In this document: piece by piece, positions 46,601 to 58,365 of the stretch
How positions within the stretch are numbered: the first letter of the stretch is position 1
Layout of the letters: every line of letters begins with the position of its first letter
From: Colocasia esculenta
Lineage: Eukaryota > Streptophyta > Magnoliopsida > Alismatales > Araceae
Direction: 5' to 3'
NCBI GenBank assembly: GCA_014218235.1
Contig: JACBKR010000783.1
Span: 434,001-498,000, forward strand
DNA length: 64,000 nt
The notes under the pieces: generated by a model
What the model was told of the DNA's origin: nothing
Seen by the model: only the letters and a program-made list of their open reading frames with translations
Database searches by the model: none
Made by a program: the position numbers and the translations under genes

Positions 46601-46906
46601 AACCCAAAGCATGTCCGGGGGCAACCGCCCTTCTCCAAGAAAGACACAAGAGGGCTCGGGTACGACCGGAGGCCAGTCTTTGAGGTCTACCATGCGGTCA
46701 ACACCCTGGGGGTTCTACCCCCGCCAAATAAGGAGCAATCGGGAGAGAAGCAACCTGACTCCACAAATGAAGAACAAGGACAGGGAGAACAACCCACACT
46801 CGTAGGTGTGCCCCCGCCTCAAGAAAATTCTGAAGAAGAAAATCAGCGATTCTGGGCAAGTGTCGCCGACAATCTAGAACAATATGAGGTGCATGTTGCC
46901 AGATGA
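43591..46906 (+). pseudogene. Gag-pol linker and aspartic protease of element 2
   Basis: 43591-45057 is a highly charged Lys/Glu/Gln-rich region ending in an Arg-Gly repeat (RGRGRGRGRG) encoded by a GGCCGA-type minisatellite. A frameshift there joins it to 44966-46906, which holds the protease with LVDPGASVNIMP at ~45661-45696 and the flanking KALLGRPWLHENW. Length and order match element 1 (protease near residue 652). The frame is lost again near 46890, just before RT. Charged linkers of this type are usual in Tat elements. Confidence 0.82.
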
Positions 46907-49900
46907 AGAGAAAGACTTCATTGATCTACAGCCAGCCCCGCGTGAACTTGAAGATGGCGGACAGGCTACTGTAGACGAATTAATTGAACTCGACCTCGGG
47001 GAGCCAGGGGACCCTCGACCGATATTCATAAGTGCTCTACTCAATAAGGAAGAGAGACAGTCCTACAGACAACTCCTGTTGGAGTATAAGGACTGCTTTG
47101 CTTGGACCTACAAAGAGATGCCTGGCCTAGATCCTGCGGTGGCCGAACATGAGCTGTCAATATTCCCTGATGCTAGACCAGTGAAACAGCCTCAAAGACG
47201 CATGCGTCATGAACTGGAGCTCAAAGTCAATGCTGAGGTCGACAAGCTCTTGCAGGTGGACTTTACAGAGCCATGCATGTACCCAATTTGGCTCGCCAAC
47301 ATAGTTCCTGTGAAGAAGAAAAGCGGCCAAGTCCGAATCTGCATCGACTACAGAGATTTGAACAAGGCATGTCCAAAAGATGACTTCCCAGTCCCGATCA
47401 CTGAAACCATGGTCGATATGACCACGGGACATGAGACATTGTCATTCATGGACGGCTCGTCAGGATATAATCAAATCCGCATGGCTGTGGAAGACAAGAT
47501 GTACACCGCCTTTAGATCCCCCAAAGGATTTTCAACTACAAGAGAATGCCCTTCGGCTTGAAAAATGCCGGCGCCACCTATCAGAGGGCCATGACCAAAA
47601 TCTTTGATGAAATGATTCATGACTTGGTCGAATGCTATGTTGATGACCTCGTCGTTAAATCAAAAAGGCGAGAAAACCATCTGGCAGATTTGCGGCGGGT
47701 CCTTGAAAGGCTTCGTCAATATCAATTGAAAATGAATCCAATGAAGTGCGCCTTCGGTGTGTCAAGTGGAAAATTCCTCGGCTTTATTGTCAGATACCAG
47801 GGGATAGAAATCGACTCGGACAAAATCAAAGCAATCCGAGGACTGCCCTCACCAAAAAACATAACTGAGCTGAGGTCGCTCCAAGGCAGGCTAGCTTACA
47901 TCAGGCGATTCATCTCCAACCTCTCAGGGAGATGCGCCCCCTTCGGCAAGCTGATGAAGAAAGGAGCGCCATTCATATGGGATGAAGAATGCCAAAATGC
48001 CTTTGATCAGATCAAGGACTATCTCCTCACCCCTCCGGTGCTGGGGGTGCCAATCAAAGGAAAACCACTCATCCTTTACATAGCCGCCATGGATGCTTCA
48101 CTGGGAGCCTTATTGGCTCAAGTGAATGAAGAAGGCAAAGAACAACCACTATACTACCTTAGCAGAAAGTTGGTAGGCCCTGAACGCCGCTATCCACCCA
48201 TAGAAAAAGTGTGTTTGGCGCTGGTCTTTGCCGTGAAAAAAATGAGGCACTACCTACTGTCACACCAAGTGGAACTAATATCAAAAATCGATCCGCTCAA
48301 GGTCCTTTTCAATCAGCCAGTATTGTCAGGAAGACTAGGCAAATGGGCTTTGCTCCTCATGGAGTTTGATATCAAATTCATTCCACGAAAGGCAATTAAA
48401 GGTCAGGGGATGGCAGATTTCTTAGCGGCACATCCGCTCCCAGCAGACTCTCCTCTCAACTTCCAACTCCCTGAAGAAGAAACACTTTCACCTCATCAGG
48501 AGGTGGAAGGTCAGACAGAAACTTCTCCTCAGAAGCATGAGGAGGCCCTCACCATCAATTTACCATGTTGGGAGCTTTATTTTGATGGCGCTTCCCGAAC
48601 GATCAAACAAGATGATGGTTCCGTGGCATTTGTCTCGGGAGCCGGTATCGTCCTGGTCACTCCACAGGGGGGAATCCTCCATAACTCCTGTGCCCTCATA
48701 AAGTCCATGACCAACAATGAGGCAGAATATGAAGCACTAATTGTGGGGCTCCAATTGGCACTTGAAATGAACATCAGATGCATTAAAGTCTATGGAGACT
48801 CTCAACTGATTGTCCGACAGGTTATGGGGGATTATGATGTCCGGAAACAGGAGCTAATCCCTTATCATACCATGGTGTTGAAACTCAGGGAGAGGTTCTA
48901 CCTGTTTGAAATAAGCCATGTACCCAGAAGCAAGAACTCTCAGGCGGATGCCCTTGCCAAGCTGGCATCTGCCATAAAACTACCTCCCGAAGGAGAGCAT
49001 GATATAACAGTCAGACACAGGAGGCTCATGCCCAGTATGCTTGAAGAAAAACCTGAACCAGGAACTTTAGAAGCTAACCTGCTGGAAGAAGATAACGCCG
49101 CTCAGGAAGAAGATTGGCGTGAGCCCATCATCAAGATAAAGAATGGTTGGCTACCCTTAGACCGGGCAGAAAGGGTGCAGTTGCTGCGAAGGGCGACATC
49201 CTATCAACTAATCGCTGATCAACTCTATAGACTTGTTCATGAAAAAGACAGGTCTGTTCTTCTAAGGTGTCTCTCCCCGAAAGAGGCGAAAACCATCATG
49301 CATGAAGTCCACTCTGGGCTATGCGGCGCACATCAGGCAGGAGACAAAATGAAGATGAACATCAAGCTGAAAGGGTTTTATTGGCCCACCATGTACGCGG
49401 ACTGTAATCAATACGCCCGTACATGTCATGAATGCCAGGCTTTTGGTACAATACCAAGGAGGCCTCCCAATTCTCTCCATCCAACGGCACCCACTTGGCC
49501 GTTCGCAGAATGGGGATGGATATTGTGGGACCATTCCCACAATCCTCTAAAGGGCATAAATTCATATTGGCTGCAACTGACTACTTCTCTCGATGGGCCG
49601 AGGCAGTCCCCCTTCGGGAAGTGACAGGAGAAACCGTCGCCAGGTTTGTTCGGCAACACATCATATACCGGTTTGGCACCCCCAGCAGAATCATCTCAGA
49701 TAACGGCACGCCATTCAGAAACAAAAGAGTATATGCACTGGCAGCCAAGTTTCATATAGACTGGAGGACATCGACTGTCTACAACCCACAAGCCAATGGC
49801 TTAGCTGAAGCCTTCAATAAAACCTTGTGCAAGCTACTTGCCAAGATAGTCGGCAGCCGCAAGCGGGAGTGGGGAGAGAAGTTACATGAAGCTCTCTGGG

Positions 49901-50400
49901 CATACCGAACGGTCTACAAAACTCCTACCGGATGTTCACCATTCTCCTTGGTATATGGAGCAGAAGCAATGATCCCAATTGAAATTGAAATGTCCTCCTA
50001 TAGGATAGATGTTCACACCGGCCTACAACCTCAAGAACAAGATGAGATAGAATGAAGGATAGAAGAACTGTCTAATTTAGAAGGAAAAAGGCTGGAGGCC
50101 TACAAACATCTTCAAGCATATCAAGCCCAAATGACGCGAGCCTATGACAAGCTAGTCAAGCTCCGCGTATTCAAAAAAGGTGACCTTGTCATGGTCAAAG
50201 AAAAAGAAGTCTTGGCCGGCCGATCAGCTGGTAAACTCAAACCTAATTGTCATGGACCCTATGTTGTTTCGGAAGTCTATGAAGGGGGTGGATATATACT
50301 CGTCGACAGCAAAGAAGAAAAGTCTTTTCCCCCGTTGAATGGCAAACATTTAAAAACATACTATGCGCCAGAACATGAATTTCCTGGGCGATCATCATGA
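46884..50400 (+). pseudogene. RT, dual RNase H and integrase of element 2 (broken)
   Basis: RT begins in the frame 46884-47561. One base appears lost in a GG run at 47526-47527, and the frame resumes at 47546 with MPFGLKNAG and the catalytic YVDD at 47636-47647. The first RNase H is degenerate (LYIAAMDASLGA, ~48073). The archaeal-type RNase H at ~48570-48990 keeps FDG, NEAEYEA, GDS and ADALA. Integrase has an HHCC finger (~49309-49440). A second one-base loss in a G run at 49512-49515 separates the zinc finger from the DDE core (DNGTPF ~49699, NGLAEAF ~49796). An in-frame TGA at 50053-50055 cuts the C-terminal part, which ends at 50400. No chromodomain. Confidence 0.9.
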
Positions 50401-50429
50401 GATACAAAAAAAATTGAAAAAAAAATGAG

Positions 50430-50645
50430 GTTTAAAATAGAGATGCCCCGGCGGACTTAGCCATGTCCATCCTAAGTGTGGCTAAGGGTAAAAAGGTCCA
50501 GAACCCGGCTGAGGTGAAAACCCGAAAGGGTGCCTCAGGCAAAAATGGGTAACCCCTCAATGTGAAAACCCACATGGGCGCGTTGGAAAAAGCTAAAGGG
50601 GGCCGACCCCGGCAAAAACCCGAAAGGGCGTCGAGGCCGGTAAAA
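50430..50645 (+). ncRNA. Structured RNA module of element 2
   Basis: GATGCCCCGGCGGA leads into hairpin 0 (CTTAGCCA 50456-50463 with TGGCTAAG 50479-50486), then GGGTAAAAAGG and three bulged hairpins: CCC-GAAA-GGG (50521-50530), CCC-ACAT-GGG (50569-50578), CCC-GAAA-GGG (50619-50628). Outer arms CTGAGGTG/TGCCTCAG, TCAATGTG/CGCGTTGG and CCCCGGC/GTCGAGG differ in sequence from those of element 1 yet still pair, with wobbles and one mismatch. Each has the 4-5 A bulge. Position after integrase is the same as in element 1. Confidence 0.6.
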
Positions 50646-51174
50646 AAAAATTAAAAAAAAGGAGAAGAACGAATGAATGACTACCAAAAAGAGAAACACT
50701 ATACACCCCACTTTGATATACTTATCCCTGTCCCACCATGGCAACCAATTCTCTAATCCAGAACCACAAAAGCCAGCCAAGACTTTGAATCTTAAATTCC
50801 AAACCCTTACCCAATAAACCGCAAGGGCGGGTCAAAATGAAACCTCAAACCTCTAGCCATAAAACTCCTAACCCCTCTAGAAACCCGAAACCTTAGTCAG
50901 CAAATCATGGGGGCAGGCCAAATCCAGAAAACACACATCCCTATTCTTTGCCGAAAATGAAAGCCCTGAACAGAGGCCCAGCTAGGACAAACCCTGAATC
51001 CTTGGCCATCAAAACCATGAAAGCCAGCTTTCCAAATTCCCAAGAAACAGACCTAAAAGTCACATTTCAAATGTGTAGATGTTAGGTCTTTTAAAAAAAA
51101 AAAAAATGAAAGGAGAAGCAAGGGAAGAGGGGAGACAAAAAGGATCATCAGTCTCTCTACTCATCAAACGAGAT
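50646..51174. other. Spacer, no gene seen
   Basis: Degenerate sequence with repeated AAACCCTA/AAACCTCAAA-like words and A-runs. The C-terminal exons of the antisense gene would be expected here by comparison with element 1, but none can be recognised. Confidence 0.45.
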
Positions 51175-51180
51175 ACATAC

Positions 51181-53838
51181 CGTCAGGTATAGGTGAAAAA
51201 GAGGGTGGCAATACTACCGCCTTCGGATCCAGCTTCACAACTTTCCCTGCCTTACTGATGGCATCCCAAAGATCTTGGAGACGAGTGCAATTATCAAGCT
51301 GGGAAATAAATTCCACTGGACCTACCCGAGCAATGGAGTTCTTTAAATACTGCTCCCAATGTGGCCAAAGGTCGTTAGTATAGCCATCAGGAAGAATGGG
51401 GCTGGATAAAGCCGCATTGGCAGGATACCCACAATCAGAAAGTAAATGCAGCCACCAGGAATAATGTTTCTGCAGGGGAAGGCTATGTTTGTCTTTTAGA
51501 CCAGAAATAGAAGACCGCTCCAAAGGTTTCATAGTCCCCGTGTATGCATGCTTCTCCGACGTAGGAGGTTTTTGGGAGCCCTCCTTCCGGCGAGACCCAT
51601 GAAGAGACCGGTCTACAGCAGGGAATTTCTGTTTGAGAAAAGCAGAAGATATTGCAAGAAATGGCAGGTCCACTCTGCACAACCGTTTCTCCTCAGCCTC
51701 CCTAATGCGGTCGAGTTGTTCTCTGAATACATTACTATGCCGGAACCACCAACGGGCATAATAAATATCAACTTGTCCAGATCTCTCTGCATCTGGTAGA
51801 ACACATCCAAGAGAAGGACCCCGCCGAATATAATAACACCACCAGCTGGCAGCCACCAGATGCCTGTCACTGCCCCTATATAATCTGGTACTAAGAGGAA
51901 AATCAGCATTCGGAGGGGTTGCTTGATCGTACCCGAAGTTGCGGGCAAACCGATTCGGGTAGTAAGGCTCCAAAATCACAGTTGTGCCCTTCCGAAACAC
52001 AAGGACACTCGGTCGGACACTGCATAACCAGCCTTTATAAAAAGAAGGATGTGCCTCTGGCTGCCCAGGAAGGAAATACTGTGTGGCCCCAGGACTCTCA
52101 ACCGCGATGGGGCGAAATCCCCAAGAACAGTGCTGAAAATTCAGACCCGCCTGGTCTTTAGAGGGCAAAAATGATAGAGCTTTTCTGGCACTTCGCAATT
52201 GATCATAAGAGGCATAATTCGGGCAATTTCGGAACAAGAAAAGAAGAGGAGCTGAAGTATTCTCCAAATGCGTCTGCTGGCAAAATCCAGGCAATAACAA
52301 ACCGACCCAAGCACTCAAGTAGTGTGTCGGCAATACCACAGCCCGGTCCCGAGGTGTAAGGCTAGCAGTCAAATTTCCCAGGCCATGAAAAATAGAAGCA
52401 AGGGCCACCGGCGCTAAAGCAAGTTTGACGCCGTCCGCAAGGGTACAAGCCGGGTAAAGCACCTCCGGCCGAATATATCCATCTTCCCCGTAAGGTACAA
52501 CAAATGTACTCAACCAGTAGGCAAGATATGCTGCCAAATATGTCCTATCGGACAGTCTACGGGGATTCCAACCTTTGTTTTTTGGAGCGGGCAGAAATCT
52601 GACATTTTTCTTCTGCTCAACCGATAACTGATAATAGTCACTCCACGAAGTGGTATCACCGGCAAAGCTGTTATAAAAGCAGAAGGGGCCGTTGTAGAAA
52701 AATGCAACCCATGCATGGAGGGACACTCTCACACTGGATTTACATACTGAAGGGGTCTCATCCTTGCCCGCCCGGGCCAGGTCTCGCCAGACCTTTGTCA
52801 GATACCTCAGACTGTACGGGGTGTGATAAGACCCCTTACCTTTCGAAGTGTCACGATGAAGGTCATCTAGGCACACTTCTTCATACAGACGTCCACAAAT
52901 GGGCAGACCGAATATTCGGTGAAAAGCCCATAAATCAATTGAAGTCTCGCCCTCTGCGGTAGCAAAAGTGTTGAATCGTCTGTTAAACCTCTCTGCCAGA
53001 GCTTGCAAAAGGCCAGCATGACAAGGATAGCTATATAAAGCGGCGGTCACAGCGTGACGAATCCCAACATGATCCAGCAAATCATGATAATGATGCAGAA
53101 CCCTCATGAGCCATTCAGTGGCCCCAAGGCGGAATCGATGTGATGAAACCACTGACCATCCGTCGTACCAACTCGGTATTGACTCCTTTAAAATCTGACC
53201 AAGGAGACAAAACTGGGAATAATCATCTGAAGTATAAGCAGAGCCGGAAGGCAGCAGACTCAGCCCTGGAAAAGAAAAGCCTGATTTCGGCAGCCCATAT
53301 ACTTCCCAGAAAGCAGGTACAATCGTCAACGCCTTTGTGACAGAATCAGTAACTGAGCCGAAAAAGCCCAACTACTCAACGCTTGGAAACTGAATGGAGG
53401 CAGGATAATTTGGGGAAAATTGAGATATGAAAAAGTGCAAGTACCCATCATGCTATCGTGGCCCGACAAGATGGCCCGCTCCAACTGCTCTCTTTCTAAA
53501 AGCACAGCAACGGTATCTGCATCCGGATCATTCAGGGTGAACCGCTGTATGAACGGGAAAAGGTGCTCATCCAGAGGGAAATGCTTTGGATAGCCATTAT
53601 CCCTCAGATACTGATAGTAACCGCCACGCTTGATAATCAAGTTCAAATCAACTTGACCCTCCTTAGGTGCCTGGGTCTCCAGAGGACCCCTTGCACAAGA
53701 TAGAAAGCCCCTATCGACAGAAGATAAGTTCTCATGCGTAGTCACCCGTGGAGCCAGCTGGGGCATCCGAACCTGGGTGAGCATAGAAGTGCCGACTTGA
53801 CTGCGCCCTTGATCGACGGCTCCGCGAACTCGAGGCAT
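51181..53838 (-). pseudogene. Antisense PMD gene of element 2, 3'-truncated
   Basis: Proposed exons on the minus strand are 53838-53445 and 53352-51181, joined by a 92-bp GT-AG intron with phase 1. The protein (about 855 residues visible) matches the element 1 antisense product around GLLQALAERFNRRFNTF, AEGETSIDLWAFHRIFGLP and the later RPSVLVFRKGTTVILEPYYP. Exon 2 ends at a good donor (GTATGT, 51180-51175), again phase 1, as at the end of the first exon in element 1, but no further exon follows. An AG sits just upstream of the start codon, as in element 1. Without splicing the frame runs on to a stop at 51164. Probably a decayed copy of the same captured gene. Confidence 0.68.
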
Positions 53839-54020
53839 TTCGCAATCTGCATCAAGAAAAGCGAACCAAAGAGGTGGAAATGATTAGAATAATTTCATGG
53901 GAGAAAGAAAAATTGCATACATAGAAATTGTCAATCTTATGACCAAATGGAACAACGCCTTCTCATAAATGAAGAAAGGAAAGGCACGGGCCGCTCGCCG
54001 TCATGCCCGACAAGCAGCCC

Positions 54021-54032
54021 GTGGGGGGCATT
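54021..54032 (+). promoter_or_regulatory. Polypurine tract of element 2
   Basis: GTGGGGGGCATT immediately precedes the TG of the 3' LTR. Confidence 0.85.
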
Positions 54033-56399
54033 TGTTGAACAAATTTTTCCTCATAAAGAAATTACTTGTTTTAAAATAAATAGAGCAAGTATATGAGGAG
54101 AAGAAAAGGCTTGGCCCCCAAATCCATTTTATTTAGAAATTTTGGAACGAGTGAAAGATAGAAAAAATCGTTCCTCTGAATGTTCAGGTGGATAAAGCAG
54201 CAGGAACAGAAATAAATTTCTGCATATGGTCGAATTTCGGACGAGAGTCATATCGAATAAAAAGGGGGGGGGCTGAAATCATATAAACCCCAGTATGTTC
54301 GGACTAAAATTTCCACCGATCGATCATTTCAAGTGTTCGGAATGAATACGGGAAGGGGAAAATGTCTACGCGGGACCCGATAAAAGACTCCGTGAAAGTT
54401 ATCTATTCAAGAATTGTCAGGATGGGTGGATGAAATGAAAACACTTATGTCTGATTTTTTTTGTTGAATAATTTAAATACAGAAAGAGAGGAATTTCTGT
54501 GCACTCCCGGAAAGACGAAGAAAAGTCTCTCGGGTTGGCCAAAACAGAAATTAGTGTCCGGTGTGTACGGGATTAGGCCCCATAACGGGCAAAATGGAAT
54601 CTTAAATCCCGGGATATCCACGGGAGGCGTCCCACGCCCAACGTTCATGTCCAACTTGAGAAAAAGTCCAGCCAGTACCCATGTCAATGGAAAAGTGATG
54701 AAGTGCTGGCCAAGACGGACAAACGAAGCTCCACGTGGTGAAAATGACCCGTGGGAATAGCTTATAAAGAAATCTCCATCGGATGACCCGGTGGGACCCC
54801 CATCGGGATTCCCGCAAAACAGCCGGTGGGAGTCCCACCGGTCTTGAGCGCATAGGAGCTCCACCAGTGCTGCGGCACTGGTGGTGGCCCCACCGGGCCA
54901 CGTGCCACCGGTGGAGGCCCCACTAGGACCACCCGCGACCGGTGGTGGCCCCACCGGGGCCGCGCGCCACCGGTGGAGGCCCTACCGGAGCCGCACGGCT
55001 CCCGGTGGAGCCCCCACCGGGGTCGCAGCACCCGGTGGGGCCCCCGCGCCTGTGCACTGCCGGTGGGGGTCCCACCAGCGCGCCCCGATGGGGTTTCCCC
55101 CGGGGTTTTTCCCCTGCAAACAGAAAAAACAAAAAAATTTGATGAACGTACCTGGTGGAGGTTCCCCCGGTGGAATGCGCAATATCTTCCGGTGGGATGC
55201 CCACCTCCACCCCCAGACTCCTATAAAAGGAGATGAACTCCAGAAGGAAGGGAGGAGGGATCTGGCCTGGCCACTAAGCCCGGGAGCTCCAAGAAATCGC
55301 CCAAGGCCCTCTTGCTGCGATCAGAAGCTGCTGTGCTGCCTTGCCCTGTTTCATACAAGTCTGAAGGCTGGGAACTTGCCTTGTTCTGTTCAAGGCAAGT
55401 GCATGATATGTAAAGTGTGTGCATGATACTGTATGCATGATATGTAAAGTATGAATCAATCCATACGAGTTGGAAAGAGAACTCCATGGGCTGTTTTAAA
55501 ATGCATGGGATGATCCGCGTGATGTATGAGTGGATGTATCAACATTTTCTGCATGAGGAAATTACAAAAGAACCTTATACCCTTTTATTTTGCATAAATG
55601 ACCAAAATAGGGAAACTTTTGAATTTAATGCTCCCTGCGTAAAGGGATGTCATGCCCATTTCAAAAAAAAATTCTGAAAACTCAGAAATGATGTCCTAAA
55701 GGGATAAAAAAACCAGAAAAATTCATAAAGTCACCCCTATTCATCAGAAAAATTACAAAATAACCCTCACATGACCAAAGAATTATAAATCAGCCCCTAA
55801 ATATGGAGAAAACTGTGAATTAGTCCATATTTTAAAGGGGAATTTTGCAAACCAGTCCCTATTTTGGGGCAAAATTGCCAATCAGTCCCTAGAAACACAG
55901 GGAAGGGTGAATCAGTCCCCATTGTTGGGAAGAAATTACAAATTAATCCCTAGAAATGCGGGGAATGACAAATCAGCCCCCATTATAAAGGGGACCTTTG
56001 TGAAACGGTCCTAAAAAATGGGAAAACATGATAAAGTTGTCCCCGTTTTGGCAAATGTTTCTAAAACAGTCCCCGATGTGGATAAATGCAATGATGAAAC
56101 GGACATAACTCCACATAAAAAAAAATGAACCCCACATGAATGGGATGTTTCATATTATGTTTTCAAATAATTAGGTCTAGCAATGTATCAAAGGTATTCG
56201 AGTTCTTCTCGATGTAAATAAAACGTCGAATTATCGACGGAGAAGGGTCCAGTACGCGACACCCAAATCGCCTGATACATGAATGAAACGTCTGTTTTAA
56301 CAGACTGGCACGCCCGTGAAATAGATAAACATCATCAATGTATCTTTTTCTTATAAAAGATGAAAAGATTTTGAAAGAAATTCCTCGCGTGTTTAAACA
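54033..56399 (+). repeat. 3' LTR of element 2 (2367 bp)
   Basis: Matches the 5' LTR throughout, apart from about 60 bp less in the GC-rich repeat block, shorter G-runs (near 54264) and scattered substitutions. Ends TTTAAACA before the CCCAT duplication. Its open frames repeat those of the 5' LTR and are not genes. Confidence 0.95.
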
Positions 56400-56583
56400 C
56401 CCATCTTCTTGCATGTCTCATTTACAGACCTTTAGCAGTAATGTTTGACCCCATCTCTGTGAGATCTCATCTTGAAGTAGATTATTGGTTAATACAACAT
56501 CTGTTTGCAGTTCATTGTGCCACCCGATTCACAATATCATGTAATTCCTTCTGTTATGATGTTATTGGACAAAGGGATTAGAC

Positions 56584-56947
56584 TAGGGGTGTAAACGGAA
56601 CCCGATATTCAGACCCAATTCCGATAAAAAATTATCGGTTTCAGAATTGAAAAATGATACCGATAGCTTATCGGAATCGGTATCGGATATTCCAATAAAC
56701 TATCGGAATTGAAAAATAATCGAAATTGGAATCAATATCGGTTATTCCGATAAATTATCCATAAACTCAAAAGGTAAAACCATGGTAAACACCTTAGCTT
56801 ATCGGAATTTCGGTTCCGGTAATGTTATCGGAATCGGAACGGAATCGGAATTAACCATTCCGATTTTATCGGAATCGGAACTATATTTCGGTTATCGGAA
56901 TCGAAATCTGTGTTTCCGGTTCCAAACCCGACCCGTTTGCAGCCGTA
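56584..56947. mobile_element. hAT-type MITE (364 bp), TSD GATTAGAC
   Basis: Starts TAGGGGTGTAAACGG and ends CCGTTTGCAGCCGTA, imperfect inverted repeats, with a perfect 8-bp duplication GATTAGAC at 56576-56583 and 56948-56955. The interior is made of TATCGGAATCGG-like repeats. It lies in intron 5 of the GTPase gene and encodes nothing. Confidence 0.88.
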
Positions 56948-57179
56948 GATTAGACCTTGATTTTAGAGAGAAGTAATTATGAAGAGGATTCATGGTCGAT
57001 GAAAGACTAATTTTCTATTGAGGTTAAGAACTTGCTGTACAGTCATGGAGCTTGGTTCTGATATTTAGTTTTGTCATGTGTCCAATCCCTAAGGGGACTT
57101 CGTTATAACATTTTGTCTGACCTTCACAAAGAGTTTGCTTCTGATACTTACTACTTTCTTGTTTGTATAACCCAAACAG

Positions 57180-58090
57180 GTTCGAGCTGGTATTGTTGGA
57201 TATCCAAATGTAGGCAAGTCTTCTCTAATTAACCGTTTGCTGAAGCGCCGTATGTGTCCAGCTGCTCCAAGGCCAGGTGTTACAAGAGAGTTGAAGTGAG
57301 TCTTCCTTCTCTTAACGGATCTTCTGTAGCACCATTTCTCTACATTAAGAGCTAGATTGTTTAGTTTCCTTTGCTTTAATTGCCAGCAGACTGTGGACTC
57401 CAGAAAAGTTGAACATCCTTTCTGATGTTTTCACCTTCTGTTTTCTCATTTTTATTGGTTAGATGGGTTCATTTTGGGAAAGATCTTGAGTTGTTAGACT
57501 CTCCTGGAATGCTGCCAATGCGTATCAGTGACCAAGCAGCTGCAATCAAGCTAGCAATCTGTGATGATATTGGAGAGAGATCATATGATGTTGCCGATGT
57601 TGCCGCTATTCTTGTACAGATGTTGACAAAGATCTCTTCAGTAGGTATGTGCTTCATGCTATGGCATTCAGGTTAATTCTATATATTGTTCGTAAGTAAC
57701 TAATGTGCAGTTGAGTTATGTTGCTATTGGTATGGGTTACGTTTTTCTGGTAGTTCTGATCTTGAAGGATTAGAAAGTGTATGTATATGTGCTATTGATG
57801 TGACATTGTTGGGTTTGGCAGGTTCAGAAGCTCTTTACCAGCGTTATAGAATAGATGCAGATCCTTCTTGTGGTAAAATGTATGGTTTTGTTTGCGACTT
57901 GTCTAGTTCTATTGTTAGCTTCTTGTTATCAACTTCAGCTGATGATTGCATTATGGTAAACTTCAGATTTCTTGAGAAGCTTTCTCTGCAGTTGTTCAAT
58001 GGAGATGTTAGCCACGCAGCATTTCGTGTCCTATCTGACTTCAGGAAAGGAAAATTTGGATGGGTTGCACTAGAGAGGCCTCCTAGATGA
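57180..58090 (+). CDS. DGP3: DAR GTPase 3, chloroplastic: exons 6-9
   Basis: This is the second half of the gene that starts at 34832. Exons are 57180-57295, 57463-57644, 57822-57879 and 57967-58090; phases fit across all junctions, giving 1104 nt and 367 residues in total, close to the Arabidopsis protein length as I remember it. Exon 6 holds the P-loop GYPNVGKSS (215-223) and the G2 Thr in GVTRE (T243). Exon 7 holds G3 DSPGM (259-263) and the conserved DDIGERSYDVADVAAILVQM. Exon 9 ends with AAFRVLSDFRKGKFGWVALE, typical of the family. The exon 8 donor was placed at GTATGG (57880) because this restores the expected Cys-Gly-Lys-x-Phe-x-Glu-Lys run; reading through is also open, so an intron-retained form with extra residues cannot be excluded. 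Confidence 0.9.
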
Positions 58091-58365
58091 CATTAATGTT
58101 AATGGATGCCATGGCTTTCTTCTAGGTCTTCTTGTTTCACCACTGTACATTTGTTATTCATTTAGTTGGCTGAATCTATGGTTATAGCTTCAAGTACCAT
58201 CCATATCTGTGTCCCACCAGTAATGCGAAAGAATAATCCTCTATGTATAGGAAAAGAATTTTTTTTTCTTTTCTTGTGGAATGCTATGAGTTTGTGTGCA
58301 GACCATGTCAGTTATTTTCTGAAACATAGTTTCCACAGTGAAGTGACATAATGTGGTCGTGGGAG

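Larger units (their letters stand above)
36745..56399 (+). mobile_element. Tat-lineage Ty3/gypsy LTR retrotransposon (element 2)
   Basis: Starts TGTTGAACAA and ends GTTTAAACA, flanked by a perfect CCCAT duplication (36740-36744 and 56400-56404). The 5' LTR is 36745-39172 and the 3' LTR 54033-56399. A primer binding site, gag-pol (broken), structured module, antisense PMD gene (3'-truncated) and polypurine tract follow the same order as in element 1, but the two are clearly different families. The coding region has at least five frameshifts and two in-frame stops, while the LTRs are nearly identical by eye. Confidence 0.95.
36088..57179 (+). other. Intron 5 of the DAR GTPase gene, expanded by insertions
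   Basis: The donor is GTGAGT at 36088 and the acceptor CCAAACAG ends at 57179. The 21.1-kb intron consists of about 1.1 kb of original sequence plus Tat element 2 (36745-56399) and a hAT MITE (56584-56947). A 25-bp tandem duplication (ACTGTCTCAGTCACCAMGATTATG) lies near 36130-36185. Both exon groups remain open and in phase, so splicing across the insertion would restore the full product. Confidence 0.88.
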
